Below, piece by piece: positions 1-9,269 of a stretch of 28,777 nt of DNA (position 1 is its first letter; every line of letters begins with the position of its first letter). Source of the DNA: Guillardia theta CCMP2712 (taxonomy: Eukaryota > Cryptophyceae > Pyrenomonadales > Geminigeraceae). The DNA is taken from NCBI RefSeq assembly GCF_000315625.1, contig NW_005434557.1, forward strand, positions 193,030 to 221,806, in the 5' to 3' direction. The position numbers were made by a program, and so were the translations under genes. The notes beneath the pieces are model-generated. The model was not told the origin of the DNA. It saw nothing but the letters and a program-made list of their open reading frames with translations, and searched no databases.

Positions 1-6
1 CCTCAC

Positions 7-1428
7 CTGCTCTTCGCGGCTGCTCTCGCCTTGCTCTCCTCCTTGCTCTCCTGCGCTGCCGAACTCCTCGCGCTCCTCCTCTGCTCCTGCGGCTTCGAGG
101 AGACAGCAGGAGGTTGCCTGCATGCCGGTGAGGAGCAGTAGGAGGGGAGGGAGGAGGGGAGGGAGCAGGGAAGGGGAAACCTTGAGGACCGCAACCCTCT
201 CGCCTCCTTGGTGACTTCTGCGTGCACGCTCAGCTCAGACGGTCTCCGTTGCCTCTCTCACCTTGACACTCCTCCTCCTCCTTCTTCCCCCTCTCGTTGC
301 TCGCAGCTCCCGCGGCAGACGCGCTCCTCCTCTCGCTCCTCGACTTGGCCAGCTGCGAGGCTGGGGTGAGCCCTTCCTCTTCCGATGGGCGACATACCGG
401 TTTCATAGCAAGCTTCTGGTCCTCAATCTTCTGTGCTGCTTCCTTTGCTTCCTCCTCCTCCTCCTCGTTCTCCTCTTCCTCCTCCTCCTCGTTCTCCTCC
501 TCTTCCATCTCCCCTATTTCCTCTTCCATCTCTTCCTCCTCCTCCTCCTCGCCGTCCTCCTCCTCCTCCTCCTTGCCGTCATCCTGCTAACCAGTAATAA
601 GGAAATTTTTACATGGCTGAGATCAAACTTCCACCACCTCGTCGTCGTCGTCGTCGTCGTTTGCTTGCTTGTGAAGCTCCGTCGCCCTCTGATACTTCCT
701 CTCTACTATCCCCAGCAGCCTCTCCGCTTCCTCAGCTCTTTGTGTCTGTTTGTCGACCTGCTCATGGTTTAGGCAAGGAAGAAGAAATGAGCAGCAGAGG
801 AGAAGGGCGAGAGAGGAAGGAGAGGGAGGAGGAGGAGAGGAGGAGGACAGGAGGAGGAGAGGAGGAGGAGGAGGAGGAGGAGGTGGTGGTGGTGGTGGTG
901 GTGGTGGTGGTGGTGGACACCTCAACTCGGATGCTGTGGAGGAATTTCAGCTCGGTCTCGCGGAGGAAGTTGACTTCCTTGACCTAAAGGGGTGAATGAG
1001 CAGAGCGGAAAAGGGGAGGGGAGGGGATAGAGGTATGGAGGACGAAACGGCAGAGGCTGCCGGAATTAGAGGAATGAGAAGAAGAAACCTGTGACTGGAG
1101 CTTGGAGATCTGCTCAGTCAAAGTTTTCCTCTCCTCCTCCAGTTCCTCCTTGAGCTGCTTCAGCGATTCCATCCTCCCCTTTTGATGTCGTCAGGGCGGG
1201 AGGGAGGAGAGAGTAGAAAGGGGGCAGGGAGGAGAGAGTAGGGTGGTGGAGAAGAAGGAGGGAGGAGGGAGGGAAAGGAACCTGACTGTCCTCAAGCTGT
1301 GCTTGCCTGACAAAGCAAATCATCATCATCATCATCATCATTGCTCGACCTCTTCAAACAAGTTGAGACACTCACAAGCCTTCCGCCTTCTCCTTAAGAG
1401 CCACAAATTCTTCATCCTCACTGTCACT

Positions 1429-1478
<50 letters not shown>

Positions 1479-3342
1479 CTCCATGCTTTTGTTCGTCCTC
1501 CAGCTTCTTGTCCTCCTCCTCCTCCTCTCCCATGACGTCCGACGCCTCCTCCTCCTCAATCAATTCTTCCGTCTCGTTCCCATCCTCCTCGGCTTCCTGC
1601 TTCCTTCTGCTCTCCTCCTGCTCGCAGAGTCACGGGGTCAATCAACTCCCTTCCTCGCCACCTGCATGTCTAGCGCAAAAGAGTCGAGGTCCGTCATGAG
1701 GAACTTGATCAGCCTGATCATCCCCTCCAGGTCCCTGCGAGTAGATCAACCCTCCTCCTCGCTCGCGGGAATCGGCTGAGGAGTCTGTGCAAGACGAGGA
1801 GGGGAGAGGAGAAGAACAGCGCCGCAGGAGCGGTGGAGGAGACCAGACGACAGCAAGGAGGAGGTAGGATTATGTGAGTAGGACAGATGAAGGAGGAGCA
1901 AGGGAGGGGGGGAGGAGGAGATGAAGGGGCAGGAGCGGGGGAAGACAAGAGGAGTCTGTTGGACCTCTCAGCATTCTTCAGGGAGTCATGGGACTGATGG
2001 AGTTTGAGCTTCATGAGTTTCTCCTCCTCCCTCATCTTCTTCACATCGTCCTCCAGCTTCTGTCGCTCCGCCTTGGCCTGATCCATCTCATTGACATGCT
2101 GGTCCGTGAAGTGCTGACGACAATATCAGAAGCCCCCCCCCTCCTCCTCCTCCTCCTCCTCCTCCTCCTCCTCCTCCTCCTCCTCTCGCTCCTGCTCCTC
2201 GTCTCCTCCTCCTCCTCATCATCATCATCATCGCCATTGAGCGCAACCTGTCGCTTCTCTTTCTCTGCCTGAAGGTGCACTATCGCTCTCTCCAGACGAT
2301 CCATCTCAGCAAGACGAGACTGCGCAGACGTCAGGAAGCAGCAGCAGAGGGCGGGCAGGAGGGGTGAAAGGTGTAGGAAGAGGAGCAGAAGGATGACAAG
2401 AGTAGTAAGAGCACGAACAGGAGTAGGATTAGCAGAGAGTGTTTTAGCACTAGGGGTAGCAGTTGCAGTGGGAGGAGGGTTGAGGAGGAGGGGAAGGAGG
2501 AGAAAGAGGAGGAATTGGAGGACGAAGCGTCAGCGACGGTGTAGAAGCAAGAGGACAGGAGAAGTAGGAGGAGCGCAGCTGGTCATCTAGCTGCAGGAGG
2601 AGGCTGCACCTCATACTCGCTCATCTTCTCCTCCAGCCTCGTTCGTCTCTCTCGCTCCACTTCAACTTCCGCCAGGCTCCTGACCAACCCGTCAGCCCCT
2701 CCTCCTCTCCTGCTCCCTTAACACACTGCCCCTCCGTCCCCCTCTCCTCTCTCCTCTCCCGCTTCCTTCACATCAGTCGACTCACCGCTTCTTGTCGTCC
2801 TCGGCGCTCCGGATCCGAAGCCGCAGGCGCGAATTCTCTGCCTTGAGCTGCGGGAAATTCATCACTAGACATGCGGCATACTGCCTCCTCCTCCTATTCA
2901 TCATTCTCCTCCTCCTTCTCGTCCTCATCCTCGTGCTCGTGCTCCTCCAACCTGGGCGATGATGTCCTCTTGGGTCAGAGGTCTAGCATCCTGCTGAATG
3001 TTCGCCTGCTCGGGGGGAGTTCGTCAGAATGAGCAGATGGAGGACGAGAAGGGAAGAGATCAAAAGAAATAGGACGGGTGGAAGAGAGGAGAGGAGAGGA
3101 GAGGAGAGGAGAGGAGAGGAGAGGAGAGGAGCAGGGAGGGAGGATGAGGATATTGAGTCAAGTGATCGCACCTGATTCTCTTGGGCATGCATGGAAGGGG
3201 AGGGTGACCGCCCGGCCTTTGCCTGCCGCTCCCCGTCACCCGTGAGATTGTCACAGAGGAAGAAGTCAAACCTGCATGGCAAGCGAGGAGAGCGTGAAGA
3301 GTCTTGATGCCGCCATCGCTTCGCTCGGAACGATCCTGCCAT
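7..3342 (-). CDS. Acidic coiled-coil protein, 15 exons, C-terminus outside window
   Basis: I do not recognise the family. Exons (minus strand): 3342-3172, 3005-2952, 2847-2786, 2679-2610, 2319-2248, 2098-1965, 1734-1662, 1617-1376, 1306-1282, 1178-1089, 983-921, 757-about 629, 583-262, 217-181, 117-7. Every junction has GT/AG ends and keeps reading phase, giving about 551 residues before the left edge, where a GTGAGG donor shows that more exons follow. The N-terminal 57 residues are basic and Ser/Arg-rich. The middle is heptad-like charged coiled coil (for example KLEDDVKKMREEEKLMK). Two acidic blocks follow: an Asp-Glu repeat encoded by GAGGAC hexamers (about 1430-1480) and a Glu-rich stretch (about 440-583). 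The tail is Ala/Ser/Lys-rich. A structural or scaffold role is only inferred. The ATG at 3342 is preferred over 3354 by its position alone. The donor of exon 12 is ambiguous between 629 and 638; all options keep phase. Confidence 0.8.
1430..1480 (-). repeat. GAGGAC hexanucleotide repeat encoding Asp-Glu
   Basis: About eight copies of a hexamer (CTCGTC on the plus strand) inside exon 8 of the coiled-coil gene encode an alternating Glu-Asp tract. Confidence 0.9.
2131..2180. repeat. CTC/GAG trinucleotide repeat, intronic
   Basis: CTC repeats on the plus strand between exons 5 and 6 of the coiled-coil gene, next to ATC repeats (about 2217-2232). The minus-strand frame gives Arg and Asp/Glu runs that I place in the intron because splicing at 2248/2098 keeps phase and coiled-coil continuity. 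Confidence 0.75.
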
Positions 3343-3486
3343 GTTTGTCATCACCTCGCTACGTACTACTACGTCAGATGTGCATTCTTCTCCCTGCCCC
3401 TCCCCTTCCTCCCTAGGATGCTCTTTTCAAGTTTGGCGGTCTACACTGCTGACAAGCCAGCTTCTTCCTCTCTTGACGTCTCCATC

Positions 3487-3718
3487 ATGAGCACTTCAGC
3501 TCAGTCTATCTTCATGGCCACTCGTCGCCTGTCGCTCGCTCCCTTCCAGCGCCGCGTTCCATTGCCCCATCGTGTACGTCTCCTCTCCATCACAGACTCT
3601 TGAAACTCCATGACCCAGCCTCCTCCCACCCTCCTCTCTCTCCCCTCATCCTCTCCCCTCCTCTCTCTCCCCTCATCCTCTCCCCTCCTCTCTCTCACCT
3701 CATCCTCTCACCTACTCT

Positions 3719-3750
<32 letters not shown>

Positions 3751-3894
3751 CTCCTCCTCTTCTCCTCCCACGCTCCTCTTCCCCTCCTCCCGCCCCCATC
3801 CGCCTCCACAGTAACTCAGTACCCCCCCACACCCACGTGTTGCCAGCTCTGGGATTCATGACCGGTACCTTTTCGACAATATTCTTTGAAAAGG
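3487..3894 (+). CDS. Candidate small organelle-targeted protein (partial model)
   Basis: This is a weak candidate. Exon 1 starts with ATG at 3487 and encodes 28-29 residues rich in Arg and Ser with no acidic residue (starts MSTSAQSIFMATRRLS), like a mitochondrial presequence. It meets overlapping donors GTGTAC/GTACGT at 3572-3574. After a CT-rich intron, an acceptor TTGCCAG at 3846 opens a second piece reading LGFMTGTFSTIFFEKG up to a GTGGGT donor at 3895. A possible last exon after CTCAAG at 4505 reads VLYVNKTREEREHK and stops at 4626, but its phase does not match the preceding donor. It could therefore be a chance open stretch. No family is recognised. Confidence 0.22.
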
Positions 3895-4020
3895 GTGGGT
3901 GGTCTTGAACCCCCTAGGATCCGACCGGTGGATGGTGTGGGACGAGGGGGAAGAGAAGTAGGCGAAGCCAGTTACCCGCTCCTTTCCTGCCGCTCCGCTC
4001 CGCTCCCCGCTCCTCTCCTC

Positions 4021-4080
4021 CTCTCCTCCTCTCCCCGCTCCTCTCCTCCTCTCCCCGCTCCTCTCCTCCTCTCCCCGCTC
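4021..4080. repeat. 20-bp pyrimidine tandem repeat, three copies
   Basis: The unit CTCTCCTCCTCTCCCCGCTC occurs three times in perfect tandem, with partial copies on the left. It leads directly into the 15-16-bp array. It lies in the noncoding region between two minus-strand genes. Confidence 0.85.
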
Positions 4081-4083
4081 CTC

Positions 4084-4366
4084 TCCTCCTTCACTCCTCT
4101 CCTCCTTCACTCTTCTCCTTCACTCCTCTCCTCCTTCACTCCTCTCCTCCTTCACTACTCTCCTCCTTCACTACTCTCCTCCTTCACTGCTCTCCTCCTT
4201 CACTCCTCCTCTCCTTCACTGCTCTCCTCCTTCACTCCTCTCCTCCTTCACTACTCTCCTCCTTCACTACTCTCCTCCTTCACTACTCTCCTCCTTCACT
4301 ACTCTCCTCCTTCACTGCTCTCCTCCTTCACTGCTCTCCTCCTTCACTGCTCTCCTCCTTCACTCC
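4084..4366. repeat. 15-16-bp pyrimidine tandem array
   Basis: About 18 copies of a unit like CTCTCCTCCTTCACTA, with the last base varying between A, G and C and some copies shortened. The plus strand is nearly all pyrimidine, so the tract could form triplex-type DNA. It keeps an open frame on the plus strand only because the sequence lacks stop trinucleotides. Confidence 0.85.
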
Positions 4367-4416
4367 TGTCCTGTCCTGTCCTGTCCTGTCCTGTCCTGTC
4401 CTGTCCTGTCCTGTCC
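4364..4416. repeat. CCTGT pentanucleotide microsatellite
   Basis: About ten perfect copies of a CCTGT pentamer directly follow the pyrimidine array. This is noncoding. Confidence 0.9.
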
Positions 4417-4618
4417 TTAACCCACATCACTCCCTTCACTTCGCCTCCCCTACTCTTTTTTCTCTGTCTCTGTCTCTGTCTCTGTCCCTGTCTCTCTCGC
4501 CTCAAGGTGTTGTACGTCAATAAAACGCGCGAAGAAAGAGAGCACAAAGCGCATCTTGTCGCTACGGCAGCAGAGGAAGCCAACGAAAGGTCTCCATGGA
4601 ACGATGAAAGGATACAGC

Positions 4619-4706
4619 ATGCGTAGAGGAGAGGCTCAGAAAGGGTACAAAATGCGTAGAGGAGAGGCTCAGAAAGGGTACAAAATGTGTAGAGGAGAGG
4701 CTCATC
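4619..4706. repeat. 33-bp tandem repeat, 2.7 copies
   Basis: The unit starts ATGCGTAGAGGAGAGGCTCA and is 33 bp long: copies at 4619-4651 and 4652-4684, and a partial copy from 4685. A degenerate half-copy lies just upstream (GAAAGGATACAGC). Because 33 is a multiple of three, several frames stay open through it on both strands. On the plus strand one frame gives an 11-residue basic repeat (RRGEAQKGYKM). No function is supported. Confidence 0.9.
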
Positions 4707-5535
4707 GAGTAGCAACGAAGAGGTAGCAGGAGCAACAGAGCACGCCGAGTGAAGAATCAAGTCATGGAACATTCATTCACGCCCTTGCTTCTTCACCACT
4801 AGCGCCGCAGTTAAAAATCTGGGAATTCCATGTTCGCCGCCTGAAGGTGTTTCTCTCCACCGACCATCCCGTTTGAAGGAGACGAAGGCAACTGATGCAG
4901 CAGCAAACACGTCCCTAGTCGAACGTTCTATCCCTTCCATCATTGCGATTCTCCACCTCCGATGTTGTTCAACTACAAGTTGAGGGTCAGCCACACAGAA
5001 GGTGCTGATGAGTGAGGAAGAGGAGGAGTACGAGGATGAAGAGGAGAAGGACGAGGAGGAAGAGGAGAAGGAAGAGGAAGAGGAAGAGGAGGTGGTAGTG
5101 GTGGTGAACTAGGAAGAGGAAAAGGAAGCGGCGAGAGGAGGATGGAGTTTGGTGTAGAAACAGTATCATAGCATTGCAGGAGCAGGGAGGGATGACGTGG
5201 GCGAGGAGGTGAGGTCACGGGAGACTTGCCTGGCAGGAGGGCAGCTGAATCCCTTCGTTCCCTGTGGCCCCCCAGGCAACCCCACCATCATCATCTCCAG
5301 ACGATGGGATCTCGGGACAACTTCGGTGATTCAGTCAGTCGCAGGAAAGGAAATGAATGGAGCAAGTGGAGGAAGGGAAAGGAGGGGAGCAACTGGTTTA
5401 CCTGACAGAGTTTTCCTGCCTTGATGAGTCTTCTCGCTCCCTCCTCTCGCGCTCCCTGCCCTCCCCTTACAAAAAACAAGGTTCAGAAAGCTTTAAGGTG
5501 TAAGGTAGGAAGAGAGGAGGAGGATTGTAACACCA

Positions 5536-6987
5536 TCAGAAAACAGATGCTCTGTGCAAAGGAGGAGCAAGGCGAATCAAAGAAATGGAAAACGCATCTA
5601 AACCATCAACAAGAAAAGCGAGAGGAGATAGGATGCGATGCGATGAGGTGAGATGAATCTTCATGCTCCCACCTTCAATTGCTCGTTCACCACTGTCAGC
5701 AGTCAGGCTTGTCGTCCCTTCTCGCATAGCCCTGTTCGCCCTCTTTTCCGCCTGTACATGTTTCCTACACTTGGCGGCGATCAGACTCGCCTCCCTCTTC
5801 TGACGGAGCGTTGGGTTGCATTCTAAGCACATGTTTGCGAGGATCGACAAGCTGCTCGCCGTGCGGCCCACATGAAAGCATTTCTCCCCCGTTGCGCTGA
5901 CGTTGCTGCTTTGGAACCCCTTCCCCCGGTTCGACGCAGCCATTCGATTACCCATGAGGCCTCTGATGGAGGTGGCGTTGTGGAAGATCAGTGCTTCTGC
6001 GGGATGCTCCTCGTCCCCTGGCCTCAGTATGCAGCGGAAAAACTCCAGCGCACTGCTGAGAAAAAAATCTGAGCGAGGGGAGTTGTGATTGCCAGGGAAG
6101 CGAATGAGGGTGCTGTTCCCGCCGTAGGACTCATGGAGGCGGGTCGAGTGCACCGGGGAGACCATCTCGTCGTCGTCAGCATGTCCGAAGAGCGCAGGGA
6201 GGAGCAAGTTCTCGCACTTGCCCAGAGGGTTCACCTCCCTGATGTCGAACGCCGCCTGGGACAGAATGCTCCTCCTCATCACTGCCACCGCCATCGGGAT
6301 GAACATGTCCGGCATGAAGGTGATGGCCGGCGCGATGCTCTCCCCCAGCTTCTGCTTCGCCGAAGCTGCCGTCTCCGAGATGACAGCGTCCAAGGAGGAG
6401 AAGGAGCTGTCCAGCACCATCGCAGACACCACCTGGTCTCCCCCGTTGGCTGCGTACAGCAGGCAGGTGCATGCCCCCATGGAGTGACCCCACAGGCCGA
6501 TCCGGTTCACGCGCTCCACCCCCTTGAGGTACTCCACCACCGTCGCCAAGTCATCCTTCTCGAAGTAGCCGAGTGAGAGATACGCTCCCTCTGACTGCCC
6601 TGCTCCTGCAAAGTCGAACGCAAACACGCTGATCCCCTGCGGAAGGAGGACCGGCAGCACCGCCATGGCGTCCACGCGCGACCCAGCGTTACCATGGCAG
6701 TAGACCACACAGGGGAACGGCTTCTTCTGAGGCCTCATCCTACTCTTCATGTCCTGATCGCTCGAGTTCTCGACGTCGATCAGCTCCGCCGGCTGGAAGT
6801 GACTGCACTTTAGCATGTACCCGCGGGCGTTCATCAGCTCGATGTCATCCCTGATGACGAACTTTCCTTGCACCACCAGGTGTCTTGGACCCAGGTCTCT
6901 GTTGACTCTATACTCATGTCTTGGAGGCCGGATGATGAGGTCGATCAGAGCCTGCCACGTCTCCGCTATCTGGCCAAAGAAGCTCAT
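5536..6987 (-). CDS. Alpha/beta hydrolase (serine hydrolase, BEM46/ABHD17-like)
   Basis: A serine hydrolase of the alpha/beta fold; its substrate cannot be told from sequence. The 483-residue reading frame is uninterrupted. The oxyanion-hole motif CHGNAG is at about residues 98-103, the nucleophile elbow GHSMG has Ser169, an acidic residue lies in GHADDDE (about 271-273), and the catalytic His is probably 301 in GNHNSPR. The order and spacing fit S33-type hydrolases related to BEM46 and ABHD17 proteins, some of which are thioesterases; that link is inference. The N-terminus has no clear signal peptide. The last roughly 150 residues (Ser, Lys and Arg rich) lie beyond the hydrolase fold. A GTGGGA donor near 5674 and a CACAG acceptor near 5560 could splice the extreme C-terminus into a different short tail, so the exact end is uncertain. 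Apart from that, it has no introns, unlike most neighbours. Confidence 0.85.
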   Translation of the reverse strand: MSFFGQIAETWQALIDLIIRPPRHEYRVNRDLGPRHLVVQGKFVIRDDIELMNARGYMLKCSHFQPAELIDVENSSDQDMKSRMRPQKKPFPCVVYCHGNAGSRVDAMAVLPVLLPQGISVFAFDFAGAGQSEGAYLSLGYFEKDDLATVVEYLKGVERVNRIGLWGHSMGACTCLLYAANGGDQVVSAMVLDSSFSSLDAVISETAASAKQKLGESIAPAITFMPDMFIPMAVAVMRRSILSQAAFDIREVNPLGKCENLLLPALFGHADDDEMVSPVHSTRLHESYGGNSTLIRFPGNHNSPRSDFFLSSALEFFRCILRPGDEEHPAEALIFHNATSIRGLMGNRMAASNRGKGFQSSNVSATGEKCFHVGRTASSLSILANMCLECNPTLRQKREASLIAAKCRKHVQAEKRANRAMREGTTSLTADSGERAIEGGSMKIHLTSSHRILSPLAFLVDGLDAFSISLIRLAPPLHRASVF

Positions 6988-8176
6988 CCTGACCTGGCTG
7001 CTCCTGTCCGCTCAGTTGAGGGGGATGCTTCGGTAAGGGCCGAGTGAATGCAAGATCTTGGGATGATACCGGCTCTCTATGCTCCTGCCAATGGCATTCG
7101 ATGACGCGCTTCCTCCCTCAACAGCCTCCTCACTCTGCCCTGCTAGAACCAAAGGGCATCGTCCCGACGAGAAACCCCTCTAGCTACCGCACGGAAGACA
7201 TCAGCCACCATGTCACCTCGGGTTCAGCATGCGCACTGGCAGCAGTGACGACCGGGCTGCCTCTGCCTTCTCCTCGCCTCCTAGCTCCTCCCTCCCCTTC
7301 CCTCCTCCCTCCTCCCGCATCCCTGCATGCCTCCTGCAACCTCCACCACATCACAGTGCCCCCTCATCCCCTCCTGTACCCTTTTGCGTCCGGACTCCCC
7401 GGAGCAATCTGATCTGCGCCGGAGCAATGACCGTACTGTGACGGTCACCCGACTGCTGGGAGCACTGCGGCACTGACCGCCGGGGTCCGCCGGGACCGTC
7501 GGCCCGGCCCGGCCCTCCCGGTCCTCCGGGAGCCTTAGCCTGTAGTAAGACGGTCCTGGACTCCGGGAGTCCGACTGAGTCGCCCGGCATCATCATCGGA
7601 CACCGTCCGGCGCGGCTGAGCCTACTAGTTGGGCCGCTTCCGCCCCCCACTGAGCGTTCCGAACTGGGGGCGGCAAGTTCAACGCGGCCGCGGGCCGGCG
7701 TCCACTGCATAGAACGCCGATCCGAAGTAACACTGTGACTTCCGAGTTTGATAGTTCTTTACTCAAACCTAGTACTTTACTCAAAGTTAAGTTAAACCTA
7801 GTATTGTCTTCCCATATTTTACTCAACTGAAGTTAAGTTAAAAATCATACGTGACTGCCTCGGAGCGGCCCCGGAGTCGAAGGGTGCTAGTGGCCGTGAC
7901 CTTGGACCAGTTACCCTTTATAACTGACTCGATCCTCTCCCCTCCCGTAGCAGAGACGGCAGAGAACCTCGTCGCACATCCAGAAAGAGCTCTGAGGTCA
8001 ACACTCCCGCTCCCCTCTTGTCCTGACAAGGAGCCAATCCCGTCTGCTCCTCCGTTGCTCCTCCTCCTTCGCCTCTGCCTCCGCCTCCTTCGTCACCTTG
8101 ACCTCCGTCTTCCCCTTCGGCAGAGTTCGCGTGTCCTACCGTCAGCACAGTCAGTATCGGCAGACGTCAAGAAAGG
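6988..8176. other. Intergenic region between divergent genes
   Basis: I see no supported gene. The first part (6988-7420) is ordinary CT-rich sequence. From about 7420 to 7860 the composition changes to a CCGG/GTAC-rich island (listed separately). From 7860 to 8176 it returns to CT-rich sequence, which must hold the promoter of the THI5-like gene. No clear TATA element is visible. Confidence 0.6.
7420..7860. other. Compositional island A (CCGG/GTAC/AGTT-rich)
   Basis: The island is dense in CCGGG, GGTCC, GTAC and AGTTAAGTTAA words and lacks the polypyrimidine runs of the surrounding DNA. Near its left edge TGACCGT (7428-7434) is mirrored by ACGGTCA (7441-7447), an inverted repeat with a 6-nt loop. 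The right part (7740-7850) is AT-rich with repeated ACTCAA/AGTTAAGTTAA words. The ten-mer TGACCGTACT recurs in island C (22244). Open frames here are not gene-like. It may be a decayed mobile element. Confidence 0.5.
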
Positions 8177-9205
8177 ATGCTGGGGCTAAACACAAAGGTC
8201 TTGGCTCTGTGCTCGAGCCTCCTGATCATCAATGTTGCACTCGCTCAAGTATGTTCCGAGGAGGACAACCTCCCTCTACAGAGGCTTCGCCTCGGCCTTG
8301 AATGGTTCGTCAACCCGGACCACCTTCCTCTCATCGTCGCACAGCGACATGGCATCTTCAGAGCCTTCGGCCTGGACGTCGAGCTGGTGGAGCCTGCCGA
8401 TCACTGGGAGGCTGAGGAGGAGATACTCGCAGGAAGGCTGGACGTGGCGGTCACCGAGCCTCTGCACCTGGCGCAGGATGCGGCCAAGGACAAACCCGTG
8501 CTCGGGTTCTCAAGGTTCCTGCATACCGACGGCGGAGTGCTCTACGATGCTGCCAACGGGAGCATCAAACGGCCTGCGGACATGTGTGGCAAGACTATCT
8601 CGTACCCGGGCTCCCCGGGGCCCGGAGGGCCAGCCATTGTCAACACAATGGTGAGGGCGGACGGGAAGGCAGACTGCGACCTGAGCTCGTATGGAAGGTA
8701 CAACGGCGGGTTCTATCACACGGATGCCCTCCTGTCTGGCAAGGCCGACGTAGCAACGCTGGTGTTCTGGAACTTTGAGATCCCCGAGGCGAAAGCCAAG
8801 GGCATGAAGGAGGCGTCCTTCTTCTCCCTCAAGGAATGGGGCGTCCCGGACTTCTGCCAGCTAGTCCTCATGACGACGCCGAAACGCTTCGAGGAGATGA
8901 AGCCTGTCCTGCGGAGACTTGTGCTGGCAATGAGGCGCGCGACGGGGCTGATCCACCAACAACCGGATCTTGCTCGGCAGTATTACCATCTTCACGTTGA
9001 CAGCGGCAAGGCAGACGCTACTCAGCAAACAATCACCGAGGCGACATTCAATGCTACACTCCCTGCCTTTCCCAACGACAACAGCATGGCGACTGATTAC
9101 TATGAACGCCTAATGCATTGGTTGATTGAGACGCAACAGGTTGATGCTGAAGCTGGATCGCAAGTGCCCGTCAGCAAGTACTGGACCAATGAAGTTTCAT
9201 GGTAG
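8177..9205 (+). CDS. THI5/ThiY-like (NMT1/SsuA-type) substrate-binding protein, secretory
   Basis: A 342-residue single-exon protein. Residues 1-23 form a signal peptide (MLGLNTKV followed by a hydrophobic core, with probable cleavage after ALA-Q). The mature part has the periplasmic-binding-protein type II fold of the NMT1/THI5 family: LRLGLEWFVNPDHLPL near its start, then GIFRAFGLDVELVEPADHW, then TEPLHL, and PGSPGPGG at about residue 150. These motifs resemble bacterial ThiY-like ABC-transporter binding proteins more than fungal THI5, which makes the thiamine pyrimidine. The fungal Cys-rich CCCFC motif is absent; the matching region reads DFCQL. So binding of a pyrimidine or related compound is more likely than suicide synthesis of one. 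Absence of introns, in a window where most genes have many, fits gene transfer from bacteria (inference). Location after the signal peptide (outside the cell, endomembrane or periplastid space) is unknown. Confidence 0.85.
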   Translation: MLGLNTKVLALCSSLLIINVALAQVCSEEDNLPLQRLRLGLEWFVNPDHLPLIVAQRHGIFRAFGLDVELVEPADHWEAEEEILAGRLDVAVTEPLHLAQDAAKDKPVLGFSRFLHTDGGVLYDAANGSIKRPADMCGKTISYPGSPGPGGPAIVNTMVRADGKADCDLSSYGRYNGGFYHTDALLSGKADVATLVFWNFEIPEAKAKGMKEASFFSLKEWGVPDFCQLVLMTTPKRFEEMKPVLRRLVLAMRRATGLIHQQPDLARQYYHLHVDSGKADATQQTITEATFNATLPAFPNDNSMATDYYERLMHWLIETQQVDAEAGSQVPVSKYWTNEVSW

Positions 9206-9269
9206 TGGTTGCGATGTTCGTGACGCGAATGATGTCTCAAGAGCAATGGTACAAGGCCACATCCTACAG

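Larger units (their letters stand above)
3343..5535. other. Repeat-rich intergenic region with weak gene signals
   Basis: This stretch has no confidently assignable gene. It holds CT-rich microsatellites (3620-3780), a 20-bp array (4021-4080), a 15-16-bp pyrimidine array (about 4084-4366), CCTGT pentamers (4364-4416), 33-bp repeats (4619-4706) and GAGGAA-type purine repeats (5010-5100). Possible coding pieces are a plus-strand exon at 3487-3573 with a strong GTACGT donor, a plus-strand open stretch ending at 4626, a minus-strand open stretch at 4773-4960, and a minus-strand stretch ending at a GTAAAC donor near 5402. I could not join any of them into one phase-consistent gene. Confidence 0.6.

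Noticed and set aside
263-772. Plus-strand Leu-rich frames in the first 3 kb
   Set aside because: They are complements of GAG/GAC-rich exons of the minus-strand gene. The minus exons have consistent splice phases; these frames have none.
4084-4366. CRISPR-like regular array
   Set aside because: The repeats are directly adjacent with no unique spacers, pyrimidine-only, and in a eukaryotic genome. It is a minisatellite.
6085-6576. Plus-strand open frame opposite the hydrolase
   Set aside because: It is antisense to the conserved catalytic region of the hydrolase and shows no motif of its own.
7351-7710. Minus-strand Gly/Pro/Arg frame in island A
   Set aside because: It arises from the CCGGG-rich composition, has no recognisable domain and overlaps hairpins.
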